From positions 1 to 64,000 of the forward strand of contig NZ_JAHESC010000010.1 of assembly GCF_018598185.1 (NCBI RefSeq): DNA of 64,000 bases. Direction: 5' to 3'. This document shows, in pieces, positions 1 through 12,653 of this stretch. How positions within the stretch are numbered: the stretch's first letter is position 1; each line of letters begins with the position of its first letter. The position numbers and the translations under genes are program-made. The notes under the pieces were generated by a model. The model was not told where the DNA came from and did no database searches. It saw nothing but the letters and a program-made list of their open reading frames with translations. Origin of the DNA: Dawidia soli. Its GTDB lineage: Bacteria > Bacteroidota > Bacteroidia > Cytophagales > Cyclobacteriaceae.

Positions 1-421
1 CGTCCTTCCGGGGCGTCTGGGGAGCGGATGGCACAACGGAGTCTGTGGCTGGCTGGGCTGGGGCGAGGGCTTCTTCCCGGCGTGGCTTGGGTTGTTCCTG
101 CAGGGCCAGGCGTTGGTCTTCGGTCGAGACCACGCGCACGATGATGGCCGTGGCGACGGTCAGCAGCAATAGCGTGGCGGCGATGCGCAACGACCAGATG
201 CGCAGCGATACGCCGGAGGCGTTTTTTTGCGCGCCCTGGCGCTACGAGTTCTGCAGCTGCTGCAGGTCGGCCGACAGCTCGGCCGGGGCAAGCTGGGCCG
301 CGCCCTCCAGCGCGTCGGCCAGGAAGGGGTCGTACAGCGCCTTTTTCTCCAGGGCGTGCATTTCTGCCGGCGAAAGCTCGCCGTTCAGGTACCGTTCGAT
401 ATCGTGATGGTCGTCAGCCAT
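1..421 (-). pseudogene. Anti-sigma-like membrane protein with in-frame amber codon, runs off window edge
   Basis: An ATG at 421 overlaps the end of the upstream sigma factor gene by 8 nt (ATGGCTGA), the usual sign of a coupled sigma/anti-sigma pair. The first 59 codons carry the motif ERYLNGELSPAEMHALEKKA, typical of Bacteroidota membrane proteins that start with a short cytoplasmic anti-sigma-like helix pair. Codon 60 is TAG (242-244). The same frame then stays open to the window edge and encodes a basic stretch, a convincing transmembrane segment (about residues 74-92, LRIAATLLLLTVATAIIVRV) and a Pro/Ala-rich linker, so the reading clearly continues past the stop. The simplest explanation is CAG to TAG. 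Either the gene is broken, the stop is suppressed, or the base is a sequencing error. The rest of the protein, perhaps a carboxypeptidase-like or TonB-type C-terminus, is outside the window. Confidence 0.7.
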
Positions 422-980
422 GTTGTTCCATGCAGATCTTCAGGTTCCGCTTGCCGTTTTGGATGTAGCTTTTCACACGATTATCCTCAAAACCCGTTAC
501 CTGCGAGATTTCTTTATAACACAGTTGCTTTAGATAAAACAATTGTACGCACTGTTTCTGTTCAGCGGCCAGTGTTTCGATGCATTTCTCTAATCTACTG
601 AGATTTGCTTCGGTTTCTGGTGCCTCTTCCGGATGCAGGGCCAGCTCATTTTCCATAAAAAAGTCCGGCATTTCTTTCTGCTGCCGGCTTTTCCGGGCCC
701 GCAGCTGCATCAGGCAGTGGTTGCGGGCGGTGACATACAGCCAGCTTTTAAAGTTGGCGATGTCGTGCTCGCGCAGTACCGTGACCAGTTTTTCAAACAA
801 CTGCATGACGGCGTCGCGGCTCTCTTCCCGATCCTTCAGGTACTTGAGGCAGACGCCGTACACCAGGGGCATGTACCGGTTGTACAGCTCGCCGGCCACT
901 TCCAGATTGCCCTCCTTTCGGTACAAGGCCAACAGGGTGTCGTCAGAGCTATTTTTTAAATGGTGCGTGGCCTCCGGCAT
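414..980 (-). CDS. RNA polymerase sigma factor, ECF subfamily
   Basis: A 188-residue ECF sigma factor. Region 2 lies at about residues 30-100 (LYNRYMPLVYGVCLKYLKD, then the FKSWLYVTARNHC helix) and region 4 at about 125-180, with a helix-turn-helix in KEISQVTGFEDNRVKSYIQN. The spacing of the two regions and the short linker match the family length. Its 3' end overlaps the membrane protein at 1-421 by 8 nt, so the two are probably translated together and the neighbour would be its regulator. It is transcribed away from a second ECF system at 1075, with 94 bp between the two starts. Target promoters cannot be inferred from the sequence. Confidence 0.93.
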   Translation of the reverse strand: MPEATHHLKNSSDDTLLALYRKEGNLEVAGELYNRYMPLVYGVCLKYLKDREESRDAVMQLFEKLVTVLREHDIANFKSWLYVTARNHCLMQLRARKSRQQKEMPDFFMENELALHPEEAPETEANLSRLEKCIETLAAEQKQCVQLFYLKQLCYKEISQVTGFEDNRVKSYIQNGKRNLKICMEQHG

Positions 981-1074
981 GGGGTTGAAAAATAGTAAAA
1001 AAACGTGGGCGTTTTGAATGTTATGACAAGAAGGTACACACGTTGTGCTTTTTTGCTATTTTTAAGACCGCATT

Positions 1075-1665
1075 ATGGAAGAACAAGAACTCCCGAAACA
1101 ACAATATACAGACGCCGAAAGGCAGCACATCTTCAACGATGAGTTTATGCCGCACATAAACGCCATGTACAACTTTGCCTATCGCCTGACCTTAGACGCC
1201 GACGATGCAAAAGACCTGTTACAAGATACGTATTTAAAGGCGTATCGTTTTATAGATTCATTTCAGCAAGGAACTAATGCGAAGGCATGGCTGTTTCGGA
1301 TTTTGAAGAACAGCTTCATCAATGACTACCGGAAGAAGAGCAAAGAACCTTCCAAGGTAGACTACCAGGAAGTTGAGAGCTATTATAACTCTGAGGAGGT
1401 AGACAGGCAAATTACGCCGGATCTGCGTGTGGAGGCGCTGAAAGACATGATCGGCGATGAGATATCCAATGCGTTGAATGCTCTTGACGTTGATTTCAGG
1501 ACGGTCATTATACTATGCGACCTGGAAGGTTTCAAGTACGAGGAAATGGCGAAGATACTGGATATACCAATCGGAACCGTTCGTAGCAGACTTCACAGAG
1601 CCCGTAACCTGCTGAAGGAAAAACTAAGTGAGTACGCGAAAGAAATGGGTTATAAAACCGTCTAA
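1075..1665 (+). CDS. RNA polymerase sigma factor, ECF subfamily (SigR/SigH-like)
   Basis: A 196-residue ECF sigma factor. Region 2 covers about residues 22-95, with the DADDAKDLLQDTYLKAYRF and KAWLFRILKNSFINDYRKK signatures. Region 4 covers about 130-185, with YEEMAKILDIPIGTVRSRLHRA as the helix-turn-helix. It is followed after 6 nt by a small zinc-binding anti-sigma protein with an HxxxCxxC motif, the arrangement known from redox-sensing ZAS pairs such as SigR/RsrA. The operon continues into gmk and nadD, so it is a conserved chromosomal locus. A redox role is an inference from the partner's zinc motif. Confidence 0.93.
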   Translation: MEEQELPKQQYTDAERQHIFNDEFMPHINAMYNFAYRLTLDADDAKDLLQDTYLKAYRFIDSFQQGTNAKAWLFRILKNSFINDYRKKSKEPSKVDYQEVESYYNSEEVDRQITPDLRVEALKDMIGDEISNALNALDVDFRTVIILCDLEGFKYEEMAKILDIPIGTVRSRLHRARNLLKEKLSEYAKEMGYKTV

Positions 1666-1671
1666 AATCAA

Positions 1672-1941
1672 ATGGATTCAGATAAGAGTTATATGAAGCA
1701 AGACTGTCCTGAAAAGAACGAATGTCTTAAAATGCTCCAGGCTATTCTGGATGGCGAAGCGACCCCCGAGCAGCGAACCGAGTTTCTGGAACATCATCTG
1801 GAAGAATGTTTACCCTGCTATAAGAACTACCACCTCGAGGTCGCTATCCGCCAGTTGTTGAAAGCGAAATGCTGCCAGGAGGCTCCGCAGGATCTCATCG
1901 AAAGCATTAAGAGCAAGTGCACTGAAAAACTGTCGCGATAA
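1672..1941 (+). CDS. Zinc-binding anti-sigma factor (ZAS-type)
   Basis: A small soluble protein of 89 residues with the anti-sigma zinc motif His42-x3-Cys46-x2-Cys49 (HLEECLPC), and further cysteines at 12, 18, 67, 68 and 82 that could also bind metal or form disulfides. No membrane segment is seen, so it should act in the cytosol on the sigma factor encoded 6 nt upstream. The stop codon overlaps the gmk start (TAATG), which suggests translational coupling. By analogy with RsrA, release of zinc under thiol oxidation could free the sigma factor. That is family knowledge, not shown here. Confidence 0.85.
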   Translation: MDSDKSYMKQDCPEKNECLKMLQAILDGEATPEQRTEFLEHHLEECLPCYKNYHLEVAIRQLLKAKCCQEAPQDLIESIKSKCTEKLSR

Positions 1942-2510
1942 TGGCGGGCAAAGCGTTGATCTTCTGCGCCCCGTCGGGCTCAGGAAAAACCACTATCGTA
2001 AAACACCTGCTCCAAAACAATCCCTCATTGGGTTTTTCCATTTCGGCCTCCACCCGTGATAAACGTGGCCGCACCGAAGCACACGGTCAGGACTATTACT
2101 TCCTCAGCCCCGACGAATTCAAGAAACGCATCGATGCCGACGAGTTTATCGAATGGGAAGAAGTATATGAAGGTAATTTCTACGGTACCCTCAAGTCGGA
2201 GATCGAGCGCATCTGGAAAGAAGGCAAGGACGTGATCTTTGACGTCGATGTAAAAGGCGGTCTTGCGCTCAAAAAATATTTCGGAGACAAGGCCCTCGCT
2301 ATTTTTGTAAAAGTCCCCTCCCTGGAAATCCTCAAGACCCGTCTCAACGATCGGGGTACAGAATCTCCCGAAAGCCTCTCCCGCCGCTTGTTCAAAGCAC
2401 AGTTTGAAATGTCCTTTCAGGATAAGTTCGACCAGGTGCTGGTGAACGAAACCCTCGACACATCGCTGCGCGAAGCGCAAAAGCTCTACGACGATTTTAA
2501 AACGCACTAA
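1941..2510 (+). CDS. gmk: Guanylate kinase
   Basis: Phosphorylates GMP to GDP with ATP in the cytosol, an essential step of purine nucleotide supply. The 189-residue length is normal. The P-loop is at residues 10-18 (APSGSGKTT). The GMP-binding segment follows with [23 protein letters not shown] and the [13 protein letters not shown] region, and the lid is near FKAQ. The ATG overlaps the stop of the anti-sigma gene by one base and nadD starts 5 nt downstream, so the gene sits in a four-gene transcription unit. Confidence 0.97.
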   Translation: MAGKALIFCAPSGSGKTTIVKHLLQNNPSLGFSISASTRDKRGRTEAHGQDYYFLSPDEFKKRIDADEFIEWEEVYEGNFYGTLKSEIERIWKEGKDVIFDVDVKGGLALKKYFGDKALAIFVKVPSLEILKTRLNDRGTESPESLSRRLFKAQFEMSFQDKFDQVLVNETLDTSLREAQKLYDDFKTH

Positions 2511-2515
2511 TACCG

Positions 2516-3094
2516 GTGAAGATCGGACTCTTCTTTGGTTCCTTTAATCCCATACACATGGGGCACCTCATCATTGCCAACCTCATGGTGGGGGCTACGG
2601 ACCTGAAGAAAGTGTGGTTTGTCGTGTCGCCGCTCAACCCGTTTAAGTCCAGCAAAGGGCTGCTGCACGAGTTCGACCGGTACGACATGGTGCGCGCCGC
2701 CATCCACGATAATTATTTGCTGGAAGTATCCGACGTCGAGTTCCACCTGCCCAAGCCCAGCTATACCATCCACACCCTGGTACACCTGCGCGAGCGACAT
2801 CCCGACACCGAGTTTAAAGTGATCCTGGGCGAAGACAACCTGGCGTCCTTTACCAAATGGAAAAATCACGAGCGCATCCTGGAAGACTACGGTTTATACG
2901 TGTATCGCCGGCCTAACGTGCAACTTTCGCAGCCGGTTTCGCATCCTAACATTACCTTCGTGGAAGCCCCGCTGTTGGATATTTCTGCCACTTTCATTCG
3001 GAATTGCATCAGAAACAAGCAATCTATTCGTTATCTGGTTCCGGATGTGGTGGAGGAAATGATTCGAGCAAAAGGATTTTACCAGGAGCACTAA
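2516..3094 (+). CDS. nadD: Nicotinate-nucleotide adenylyltransferase
   Basis: Transfers AMP from ATP to nicotinate mononucleotide, making deamido-NAD in NAD synthesis. The nucleotidyltransferase signature GSFNPIHMGH is at residues 8-17, and the C-terminal ISATFIR motif lies near residue 155. Length (192) is typical. The start is GTG at 2516, chosen because it places the first beta strand (KIGLFFGSF) directly at the N-terminus; no ATG lies nearby. It follows gmk by 5 nt and precedes the DUF5686 gene by 13 nt. Confidence 0.96.
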   Translation: MKIGLFFGSFNPIHMGHLIIANLMVGATDLKKVWFVVSPLNPFKSSKGLLHEFDRYDMVRAAIHDNYLLEVSDVEFHLPKPSYTIHTLVHLRERHPDTEFKVILGEDNLASFTKWKNHERILEDYGLYVYRRPNVQLSQPVSHPNITFVEAPLLDISATFIRNCIRNKQSIRYLVPDVVEEMIRAKGFYQEH

Positions 3095-3107
3095 TAACCC
3101 CGGTTGT

Positions 3108-5759
3108 ATGTTTTTTTTACCCAAGAGGGCCCGTCCTAAAACCCTTTGCCTCCTGGTGGGCATTGTCATGCTTTCGCTACCCGGCTATGCGCAAGGCATT
3201 CGCGGTACGCTGCAAGACGAGACCGGCAAGCCCTTGCCCTATGCCACCATCTTTGTGCGACAGATCGGCACCGGCACTACCTCCAACGAAAACGGCATGT
3301 ATGAAGTGGCGCTCGACTCGGGTCACTACGAAATAATATACCAATACCTGGGCTACGAGACCGCCGTGCGCATCATTGACATTGACAACGATCTTCGCGA
3401 CGTAAACGTTACCCTCAAACCGCAGGCCACGGTGTTGCCCACGGTCGTGGTGCAGGACGGTAAGGAGGACCCTGCCTATACGATCATGCGCAAGGCGATC
3501 GCCAAAGCGAAGTACCATACCCAGCAGCTCGACGGCTATTCCGCCCGGGTATACATCAAAGGCGCTGGCAAACTGAAAGACTACCCCTGGCTGGCGAAGA
3601 AGACCCTGCAAAAAGAAGGCATCGAAAAAGGCCGGGTGTATATCTCGGAGTCCGTGAGTGACGTGAAATACACCCGCCCCAAGAAGTTTGAAGAGAAAGT
3701 GATCTCCATCCGCAGCGACGGCAAAGACAACAATACCTCGCCCAACCAATACATCTTCGGCAGCTTTTACGAACCCGAAATTGCCGAGACCGTATCGCCG
3801 CTGTCGCCGCGTGCTTTTTCATACTATAAATTCGAATACCTCGGCACATTCCAGGATCGCGACTACTCCGTCAGCCGCATCAAGGTCACGCCGCGTGTAA
3901 AAGGGGACAACGTCGTGGACGGCGTTTTCAATATCGTCGAGGACTGGTGGAGCATCCACAGCATGGACATCCATACCACCCGCCTGGGCATAGACATCTA
4001 TATCAAAGCGGTCTATGCGCCCATTGAAGACAAGGCCTGGCTGCCGGTGTCGCACCAGTTCCGGGTGGATGGCAAGGTGTTTGGTTTCGAGTTCGAGTAT
4101 AAATATCTCGCCACGGTAAGCGATTACAAGATCAAACTCAACCCTGCCCTCTACGTGGAGACCGATAAGATGGAAGTGGTGGATGAGAAAATCCACAAGC
4201 AGGAAGCGCGTCAGGCCAGGGCCGCGGCCCCGCGTCGTGCGCCCGACAACGTCAAGCAGTTACAGGAACGACTATCGTCTGGCAAGGAGATCACCCGCAA
4301 GGAATTGAAGACGATCATGAAGGACTATGAAAAGCAGGAGCTGCGCCAGCAAAAAGAGCCTGAGGTCATTTCGGAAACCGTCTTTGAGGTCGACAGCGCG
4401 GCCTTTAAAAAAGACTCGACCTACTGGGCGTCGATCCGCCCCGTGCCGCTGACGCCGGAGGAGGTAAAAGGCTACCAAAAGTCGGACAGCACCGCCGAGA
4501 TCGAAGCCCGCAAAGAGGCCGGCGACACGCTGAAGCAGTCTAAGCACGCCGGCTTCCAACCCTGGGATTTATTGATCGGCGACAGTTACAAGGTTTCCAA
4601 ACATTCCCATTTCAAAATACACTTCCCCATGCCGGGCTTTAACACGGTGGAGGGTTGGAACGTGGTATACAAAGTATCGTTCGGCACCATTCTACAGGAT
4701 ACCAACAAAACGCGGCTCAGCATTACCCCCGCCTTCCGCTATGCCTTCTCGCGCAAGGTAGCCTCCGGCAACCTGAAGTTTATGCTGCGCAACAAAGTAT
4801 ACCGATTCGAGGTAGAGGGCGGCCGGTACGTGCGTCAATACAATGCCGACGAGCCGATCCTGCCCATCGTAAACGACTTCATGACGCTGCTGCTGGAGGA
4901 GAACCTCATGAAGCTGTATGAACGCCGCTATGTCGATGTATTATACCGCCGCAACCTCAGCGACTTTGTGTCGGTGGAAGGCACGGCGTCGTGGCAACGC
5001 CGCCACATGCTGCAAAACACAACAGACTATAAATGGGTAGACCGTAAGAGCATTGAAGACTATACTTCTAATATTCCGGTAAACGCCGAGCTGCCCGATA
5101 CGTCTTTTCCCGATCATGAAGCCGTGACCGCATCGGTCAGCGTCGTAACACGGCCCTGGCTGAAGTATCGCATCCGCAATCGCCAGCGATACGAGGTGGA
5201 GAACTCGTCGCCGACGTTGAGCTTTACGTACAGAAAAGGAATCTCCGACCTGCTTGGCAGCGATGTCGACTTCGATCAGTTGGAAGTAGGGGCTAAGCAT
5301 GCCTTTGATATTGGCGTACGCGGGCGGCTGCATTTTGCGGTACGCGCCGGCACGTTCTTAAACGACCGTCGCATGTACTTCATGGACTACAAGCACTTCC
5401 TCGGCAACCGGACGCCTTTCAGCACCACCGACCCCGTCGGAAGCTTCCGCTTGCTGGAGTATTACACCTATTCAACCCCCGACCGTTACCTGGCGGGCAA
5501 TGTGTATTACCAATTCCGCAGGTTTCTTGTTACGAGCTTCCCATTTGTGCGTATGATGGGGATCCGGGAGAATATATTTGTTAACTACCTGGCTACGCCA
5601 ACTTCTCAAAACTATACGGAAGTAGGCTACTCTATTGATGGCATCCTGCGCTTCTTCCGCCTGGAAGGCGCGGTGTCGTTCCAGGATGGTCAGTATCGCG
5701 ACTATGGGTTTCGCGTGGGGATCGCGAGCTACTTAACAGTTAATTTCTCTGATAATTAA
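3108..5759 (+). CDS. DUF5686 family outer-membrane protein with carboxypeptidase-like regulatory domain
   Basis: An 883-residue exported protein. Residues 1-29 form a signal peptide ending in GYAQ. About 30-110 is a carboxypeptidase-regulatory-like beta-sandwich (IRGTLQDETGKPLPYATIFV, then YLGYETAV). The long middle region and beta-rich C-terminus match the DUF5686 family, whose last 400 residues look like an outer-membrane barrel and end in an aromatic-rich strand (SYLTVNFSDN). A charged, probably periplasmic linker lies near 390-470. The family is widespread in Bacteroidota and its function is not established. The gene starts 13 nt after nadD and may be read through from that operon. Confidence 0.88.
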   Translation: MFFLPKRARPKTLCLLVGIVMLSLPGYAQGIRGTLQDETGKPLPYATIFVRQIGTGTTSNENGMYEVALDSGHYEIIYQYLGYETAVRIIDIDNDLRDVNVTLKPQATVLPTVVVQDGKEDPAYTIMRKAIAKAKYHTQQLDGYSARVYIKGAGKLKDYPWLAKKTLQKEGIEKGRVYISESVSDVKYTRPKKFEEKVISIRSDGKDNNTSPNQYIFGSFYEPEIAETVSPLSPRAFSYYKFEYLGTFQDRDYSVSRIKVTPRVKGDNVVDGVFNIVEDWWSIHSMDIHTTRLGIDIYIKAVYAPIEDKAWLPVSHQFRVDGKVFGFEFEYKYLATVSDYKIKLNPALYVETDKMEVVDEKIHKQEARQARAAAPRRAPDNVKQLQERLSSGKEITRKELKTIMKDYEKQELRQQKEPEVISETVFEVDSAAFKKDSTYWASIRPVPLTPEEVKGYQKSDSTAEIEARKEAGDTLKQSKHAGFQPWDLLIGDSYKVSKHSHFKIHFPMPGFNTVEGWNVVYKVSFGTILQDTNKTRLSITPAFRYAFSRKVASGNLKFMLRNKVYRFEVEGGRYVRQYNADEPILPIVNDFMTLLLEENLMKLYERRYVDVLYRRNLSDFVSVEGTASWQRRHMLQNTTDYKWVDRKSIEDYTSNIPVNAELPDTSFPDHEAVTASVSVVTRPWLKYRIRNRQRYEVENSSPTLSFTYRKGISDLLGSDVDFDQLEVGAKHAFDIGVRGRLHFAVRAGTFLNDRRMYFMDYKHFLGNRTPFSTTDPVGSFRLLEYYTYSTPDRYLAGNVYYQFRRFLVTSFPFVRMMGIRENIFVNYLATPTSQNYTEVGYSIDGILRFFRLEGAVSFQDGQYRDYGFRVGIASYLTVNFSDN

Positions 5760-5782
5760 AAAGATTGCCGGCGCGCATTACT

Positions 5783-5806
5783 GCTGGCGCAAGAGCAAAC
5801 GCCAGC
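5783..5806. terminator. Hairpin between convergent genes
   Basis: A perfect 7-bp stem GCTGGCG/CGCCAGC with a 10-nt loop lies between the ends of the DUF5686 gene (5759) and the AsmA-like gene (5812). There is no T-run on either side, so it is a weak terminator candidate at best. Confidence 0.35.
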
Positions 5807-5811
5807 GATCA

Positions 5812-8340
5812 TTACGGTTGATCGTCCCATTCAAAATATGCATCCTTCTCCAGCTCCGCCTCTTTCTTCTTCTGCGTGCCCTTATTCTTAAATGCATCCT
5901 TCAGCTCCTTCACCTCATTCTTCAAATCGGATACGATCTTCTTCTTCACCGCATCGGTATCATACTGCACACGATAGTTATCCGCCGTGCCCGTGATCTT
6001 CAGATATAACTTACTGCCCGAAGCATCCTCTTCTACCGCCTGGAGTGCTTCCGGATCCCGCTGCCGGGCCAGGCGCAGGGGCGTGATCACGCGGTAGTCG
6101 ATCTGCTGGTCAAAGGTATGGGTGCCGCTCACCCGAAGGCTGGTTACGTTGGTGCGGATCTCCATTTGTGGTATATAGATCGTCTTGTTCTCTATGTGGA
6201 TGTCGTTCTTGATATCCGAAAAGCGCAGGTGACTAAGCTCCTGGTCGTTCACATACCGGTTCAGCTTCTGCATGGGCTCGAAGTTGTTGAGCTCGCCGCC
6301 TTTGATGGCCACGCCGATGTCGGCGATCAGGGTCTCCGGGAATAACCGTAAGCTTGGCTTCAACGCCATTTCCAGGTTCACGTCGGCATACGCCCGTCCG
6401 CGCAGGTGTTTGTCTTCGATAAAGCGCTGCTGGAAGTTTTCAAAGACATAGAAAGCGCTGTCGAGATATACACCGTTCACTTTGCATGTACTCACGACGT
6501 TGATCGCCTGTTTATTCTTTGCGTCGATAATGCCTGACAGCATCATGTCTCCCCCCATGGTGTGCAACGTTATATTTCGCGATACGGCCATCTCGTTTTT
6601 CACCAGCAAGTCACCCTTCAGGTTGGTAGCGTGAAAACGTTTATACGCCAATCCCTTTACATCGCAGTTGAAGTTGAGGTTGATGTTTTTCGAAATGCTG
6701 AAGGCATACTCTTGCTCCTGCTGGCCCGTGGGTTGCCCAAAGCCTATCGCCAGCAGTTGATTCATGTCGATGTAGTTGGACTTGAGGTCCGTTTCGATGC
6801 CGATGGGCTGGTTTTCAAACAGCAGGAAGGTAATGATGTTCTTAAAAAAGCCGTTCAGCAGGAAGTCGCTGTTGCCCAGCTTGCCCGACACATTGCTCAG
6901 GGCCAGGTCATTGTTGCTGAACTGCAGGTTGCCGCGCAGGCCGTCCAGCGGGATCTTGCCTGCACCGAATTTCAGGCGGATATCCTGCAGCTCGATCGTG
7001 CCCTGCGTAGATACCTTCTGCGCCGTAGCGCGACGCTTGAGCAATCCTACGCGGCCCTGAAAGGACACATCGGCGAGGAGGAGGCCCGACACATCGGTGA
7101 TATTTTCCACGGGGTAGAAGTCCAGCAACGACCCTGCATCCACACGTCCTTTAAAATGACAGATCACCTCGGGGTCGCTAAAGTTCTGCAGCACGAAATC
7201 GGCTACAAAAGACTCGTTGTTGAGTTTGCCTTGTACGTTCTTCAACACCAGCGTAGCCCCCGACACGTCGCTGATATCAGCGCTGGCGAAGGAGCCTTCC
7301 ATCGTAGCGCCTTCGATCCGCGACCTGTATTCGGGGTGATAGATGGTGGCATTGTCGAATCCGAACTTCACGGAAAAGGCAGGGCTCTTATGCCGGCCGA
7401 TAACCCCTTTCAGTGTGGAGGAGAAATATACATCGCCCTTGCTCTGGTACTTTTCCAGTCCGCGGGTTGCCGACTCTGGCAACAGGGAGACGATCGTTTG
7501 AATATCGGTATCCTGTCCGTCTACCTTCAGATCCACCACATTATCGTCCTTCCACCCATAGCTGCCCTGCACGGCAAACGAAGATCGCTTCAGCTCCAAC
7601 GTGGAGGGCTGGATGGTCAGCAACCGGTTCTGGTCGTCGTAGCGCAGGTCGCTGTCGATCGTAAAATCCTTTCCTGCCAGGTACGAGGCTCCCTCGATGT
7701 CGAGCGTTTCGGTAGTAAGCTGTCCATGCGCTTGAATGCTGTAGACGTTCTGCTCGGAGTGGATAGACGCATCCAGCACCTCGCTGGTAAAGGTCATGTT
7801 TTTGTGGTGGTGCAGATCGACATAATGAAAGCGTGTTTTCTTCAGGTCGACGTGGTTCAGCTCAAAGGTCACACCGCCGCCGCCCACGGCGGTTTTGTCG
7901 TCGGTGGCTTTAAAGATGGTATAGTTGTTTTGCCCTTTGGCATCGATGCGCAGGTTTGTTTCGCTGTTGTGGATCTGTACGCCGCGAATGGTATACTTGC
8001 CGCGCCAGAGCTCGAGGGGGTGTAGCTGAAAGGCGATGGTGGAGGCTGTCAACAGGGGGTATTGCCCGGGGTGGCTGTCTTCGACGTACACGTCGCGCAG
8101 CACGATGGAGATCTGCGGAAACTTCTCGAATACCGAGACATCCATCTGGCCGATCCTGACCGGTGTCTGCAGGCTCTTGTTGGCCTCTTCGATAAACTGA
8201 CGAATGATCTTGTCCTTGAACAGGAACACCGATGCCGTGAGGGAGAGTAACAGCACGGCGAGGGCCAGGACGAGATAAAAAAATATTTTCCGGACTGTCT
8301 TCAAAAGCTTAAAAAATGTTTTGCCAAAAATACATGGCAA
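5812..8340 (-). CDS. AsmA-like family protein
   Basis: An 842-residue protein with one N-terminal membrane helix (about residues 20-42, IFFYLVLALAVLLLSLTASVFLF), followed by a long repetitive beta-rich periplasmic part that begins with the AsmA-type IGQMDVSVFEKFPQ region and ends with the AsmA C-terminal region (about 600-790). A charged Lys/Glu tail closes it. AsmA relatives form bridges that carry lipid between inner and outer membrane; a role in outer-membrane lipid homeostasis is inferred from the family. The start is uncertain: the open frame begins with TTG at 8340, no ATG lies in frame before the membrane helix, and a second TTG at 8304 would give the more usual MKTVRKIFF start. Confidence 0.85.
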   Translation of the reverse strand: MPCIFGKTFFKLLKTVRKIFFYLVLALAVLLLSLTASVFLFKDKIIRQFIEEANKSLQTPVRIGQMDVSVFEKFPQISIVLRDVYVEDSHPGQYPLLTASTIAFQLHPLELWRGKYTIRGVQIHNSETNLRIDAKGQNNYTIFKATDDKTAVGGGGVTFELNHVDLKKTRFHYVDLHHHKNMTFTSEVLDASIHSEQNVYSIQAHGQLTTETLDIEGASYLAGKDFTIDSDLRYDDQNRLLTIQPSTLELKRSSFAVQGSYGWKDDNVVDLKVDGQDTDIQTIVSLLPESATRGLEKYQSKGDVYFSSTLKGVIGRHKSPAFSVKFGFDNATIYHPEYRSRIEGATMEGSFASADISDVSGATLVLKNVQGKLNNESFVADFVLQNFSDPEVICHFKGRVDAGSLLDFYPVENITDVSGLLLADVSFQGRVGLLKRRATAQKVSTQGTIELQDIRLKFGAGKIPLDGLRGNLQFSNNDLALSNVSGKLGNSDFLLNGFFKNIITFLLFENQPIGIETDLKSNYIDMNQLLAIGFGQPTGQQEQEYAFSISKNINLNFNCDVKGLAYKRFHATNLKGDLLVKNEMAVSRNITLHTMGGDMMLSGIIDAKNKQAINVVSTCKVNGVYLDSAFYVFENFQQRFIEDKHLRGRAYADVNLEMALKPSLRLFPETLIADIGVAIKGGELNNFEPMQKLNRYVNDQELSHLRFSDIKNDIHIENKTIYIPQMEIRTNVTSLRVSGTHTFDQQIDYRVITPLRLARQRDPEALQAVEEDASGSKLYLKITGTADNYRVQYDTDAVKKKIVSDLKNEVKELKDAFKNKGTQKKKEAELEKDAYFEWDDQP

Positions 8341-8410
8341 AATTCAAACCACAGAAAGACAGGTGGATAGAAAGCTGTAAAGTCAGCCCGGTGGCCCCCC
8401 AGGGGCGCAA

Positions 8411-8947
8411 TTACTCGTTCAGGGAGATCTTTTCCGGAATGAGGATAGCAGCCGGAAAATAGCGTTTTACGGCCGTATAGTCTTGCTGGGCCTCCATGCG
8501 GCTGTAGTATTTGCCCACCTTGACGCGAAAGATCGGTTCGGTGAACTGTACTTCCGATTCCAGTCTGGGGAGAGAAGTGGCCAATTGTTTTTTGGCGTTC
8601 AGGGCCTCTTCGCGACGCCCGGAGTACACCTGAATGGTGAACCCGTCAATGTAGCGACGGCTCCGGTTGGTCTGGTCGATGCTGTCCAGCACGGTGTCCA
8701 GCTGCCGGTTTATAGCAAACCGCGCCTCGGTATACGGCTGCGTTTTGCGGTCCTCCGGGGTGGTGCCGGTGGTCGTGGGCGTTGTAACGGATGTGGCAGT
8801 GGCCGGCTCAGCCTTCGGGCGCCACACGGAAAGGTCTTCTGTGTATTTGCTGTCCTGCGAAGTGCTGCTGGTCGTTTTTTGGGTAGTCTTGCACCCTGCC
8901 AGCAGCAGGATGCAAGACGTATAGATCATTCCTTTTGACAGGTGCAT
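8411..8947 (-). CDS. SPOR domain-containing lipoprotein
   Basis: A lipoprotein of about 178 residues. A short signal with lipobox LLAGC lies near residue 19, followed by a Ser/Thr-rich linker and a C-terminal SPOR-like domain (about 105-175, FTIQVYSGRREEALNAKKQL and FRVKVGKYYSRMEAQ). SPOR domains bind peptidoglycan glycan strands stripped of stem peptides and often localise proteins to the division site. I chose ATG 8947, just after the secA stop (8949), over an upstream TTG at 8956 that would overlap secA; the next Met, near 8929, is also possible. It is probably co-transcribed with secA. Confidence 0.85.
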   Translation of the reverse strand: MHLSKGMIYTSCILLLAGCKTTQKTTSSTSQDSKYTEDLSVWRPKAEPATATSVTTPTTTGTTPEDRKTQPYTEARFAINRQLDTVLDSIDQTNRSRRYIDGFTIQVYSGRREEALNAKKQLATSLPRLESEVQFTEPIFRVKVGKYYSRMEAQQDYTAVKRYFPAAILIPEKISLNE

Positions 8948-8948
8948 G

Positions 8949-12338
<3,390 letters not shown>

Positions 12339-12653
12339 ATAATGATCGTTATACTTTCACCGTTCTGTGCCCGCCGCAGTTTACCCACGGTAGCGTATCA
12401 CGGCCAAACCGGTGGGTAGAAAAACGGATGACAAAGAACGATCAGCCCCTGGTTAGGGGGCTTAAAGTTAAATTGTTTTTTGAGATTTCAGGGGGAGCAA
12501 TAACAGTTCCAACGCTTCTTTAAAGATCATTTTGGCAGGAACGACACCAAAAAAATCAGAAACATGCCAAGGGGACCGGCGTGCCGCGGCTGATGTTCCT
12601 ACACTCGGACGGTTTTTGGGGAAATGGGAAATTATGTCAGCTTTTGCTGAGCG
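12339..12653. other. Intergenic region upstream of secA
   Basis: These 315 bp separate dapF from secA and hold no convincing open frame on either strand. An imperfect hairpin (AGCCCCT, loop, AGGGGGCT; 12444-12462) lies in the expected secA leader about 105 bp before its start codon. The secA promoter is probably here, but I cannot place it with confidence. Confidence 0.4.

Noticed and set aside
6562-8025. 487-residue plus-strand open frame opposite the AsmA-like gene
   Set aside because: Shadow of the AsmA-like gene in GC-rich codons; no domain or membrane pattern.
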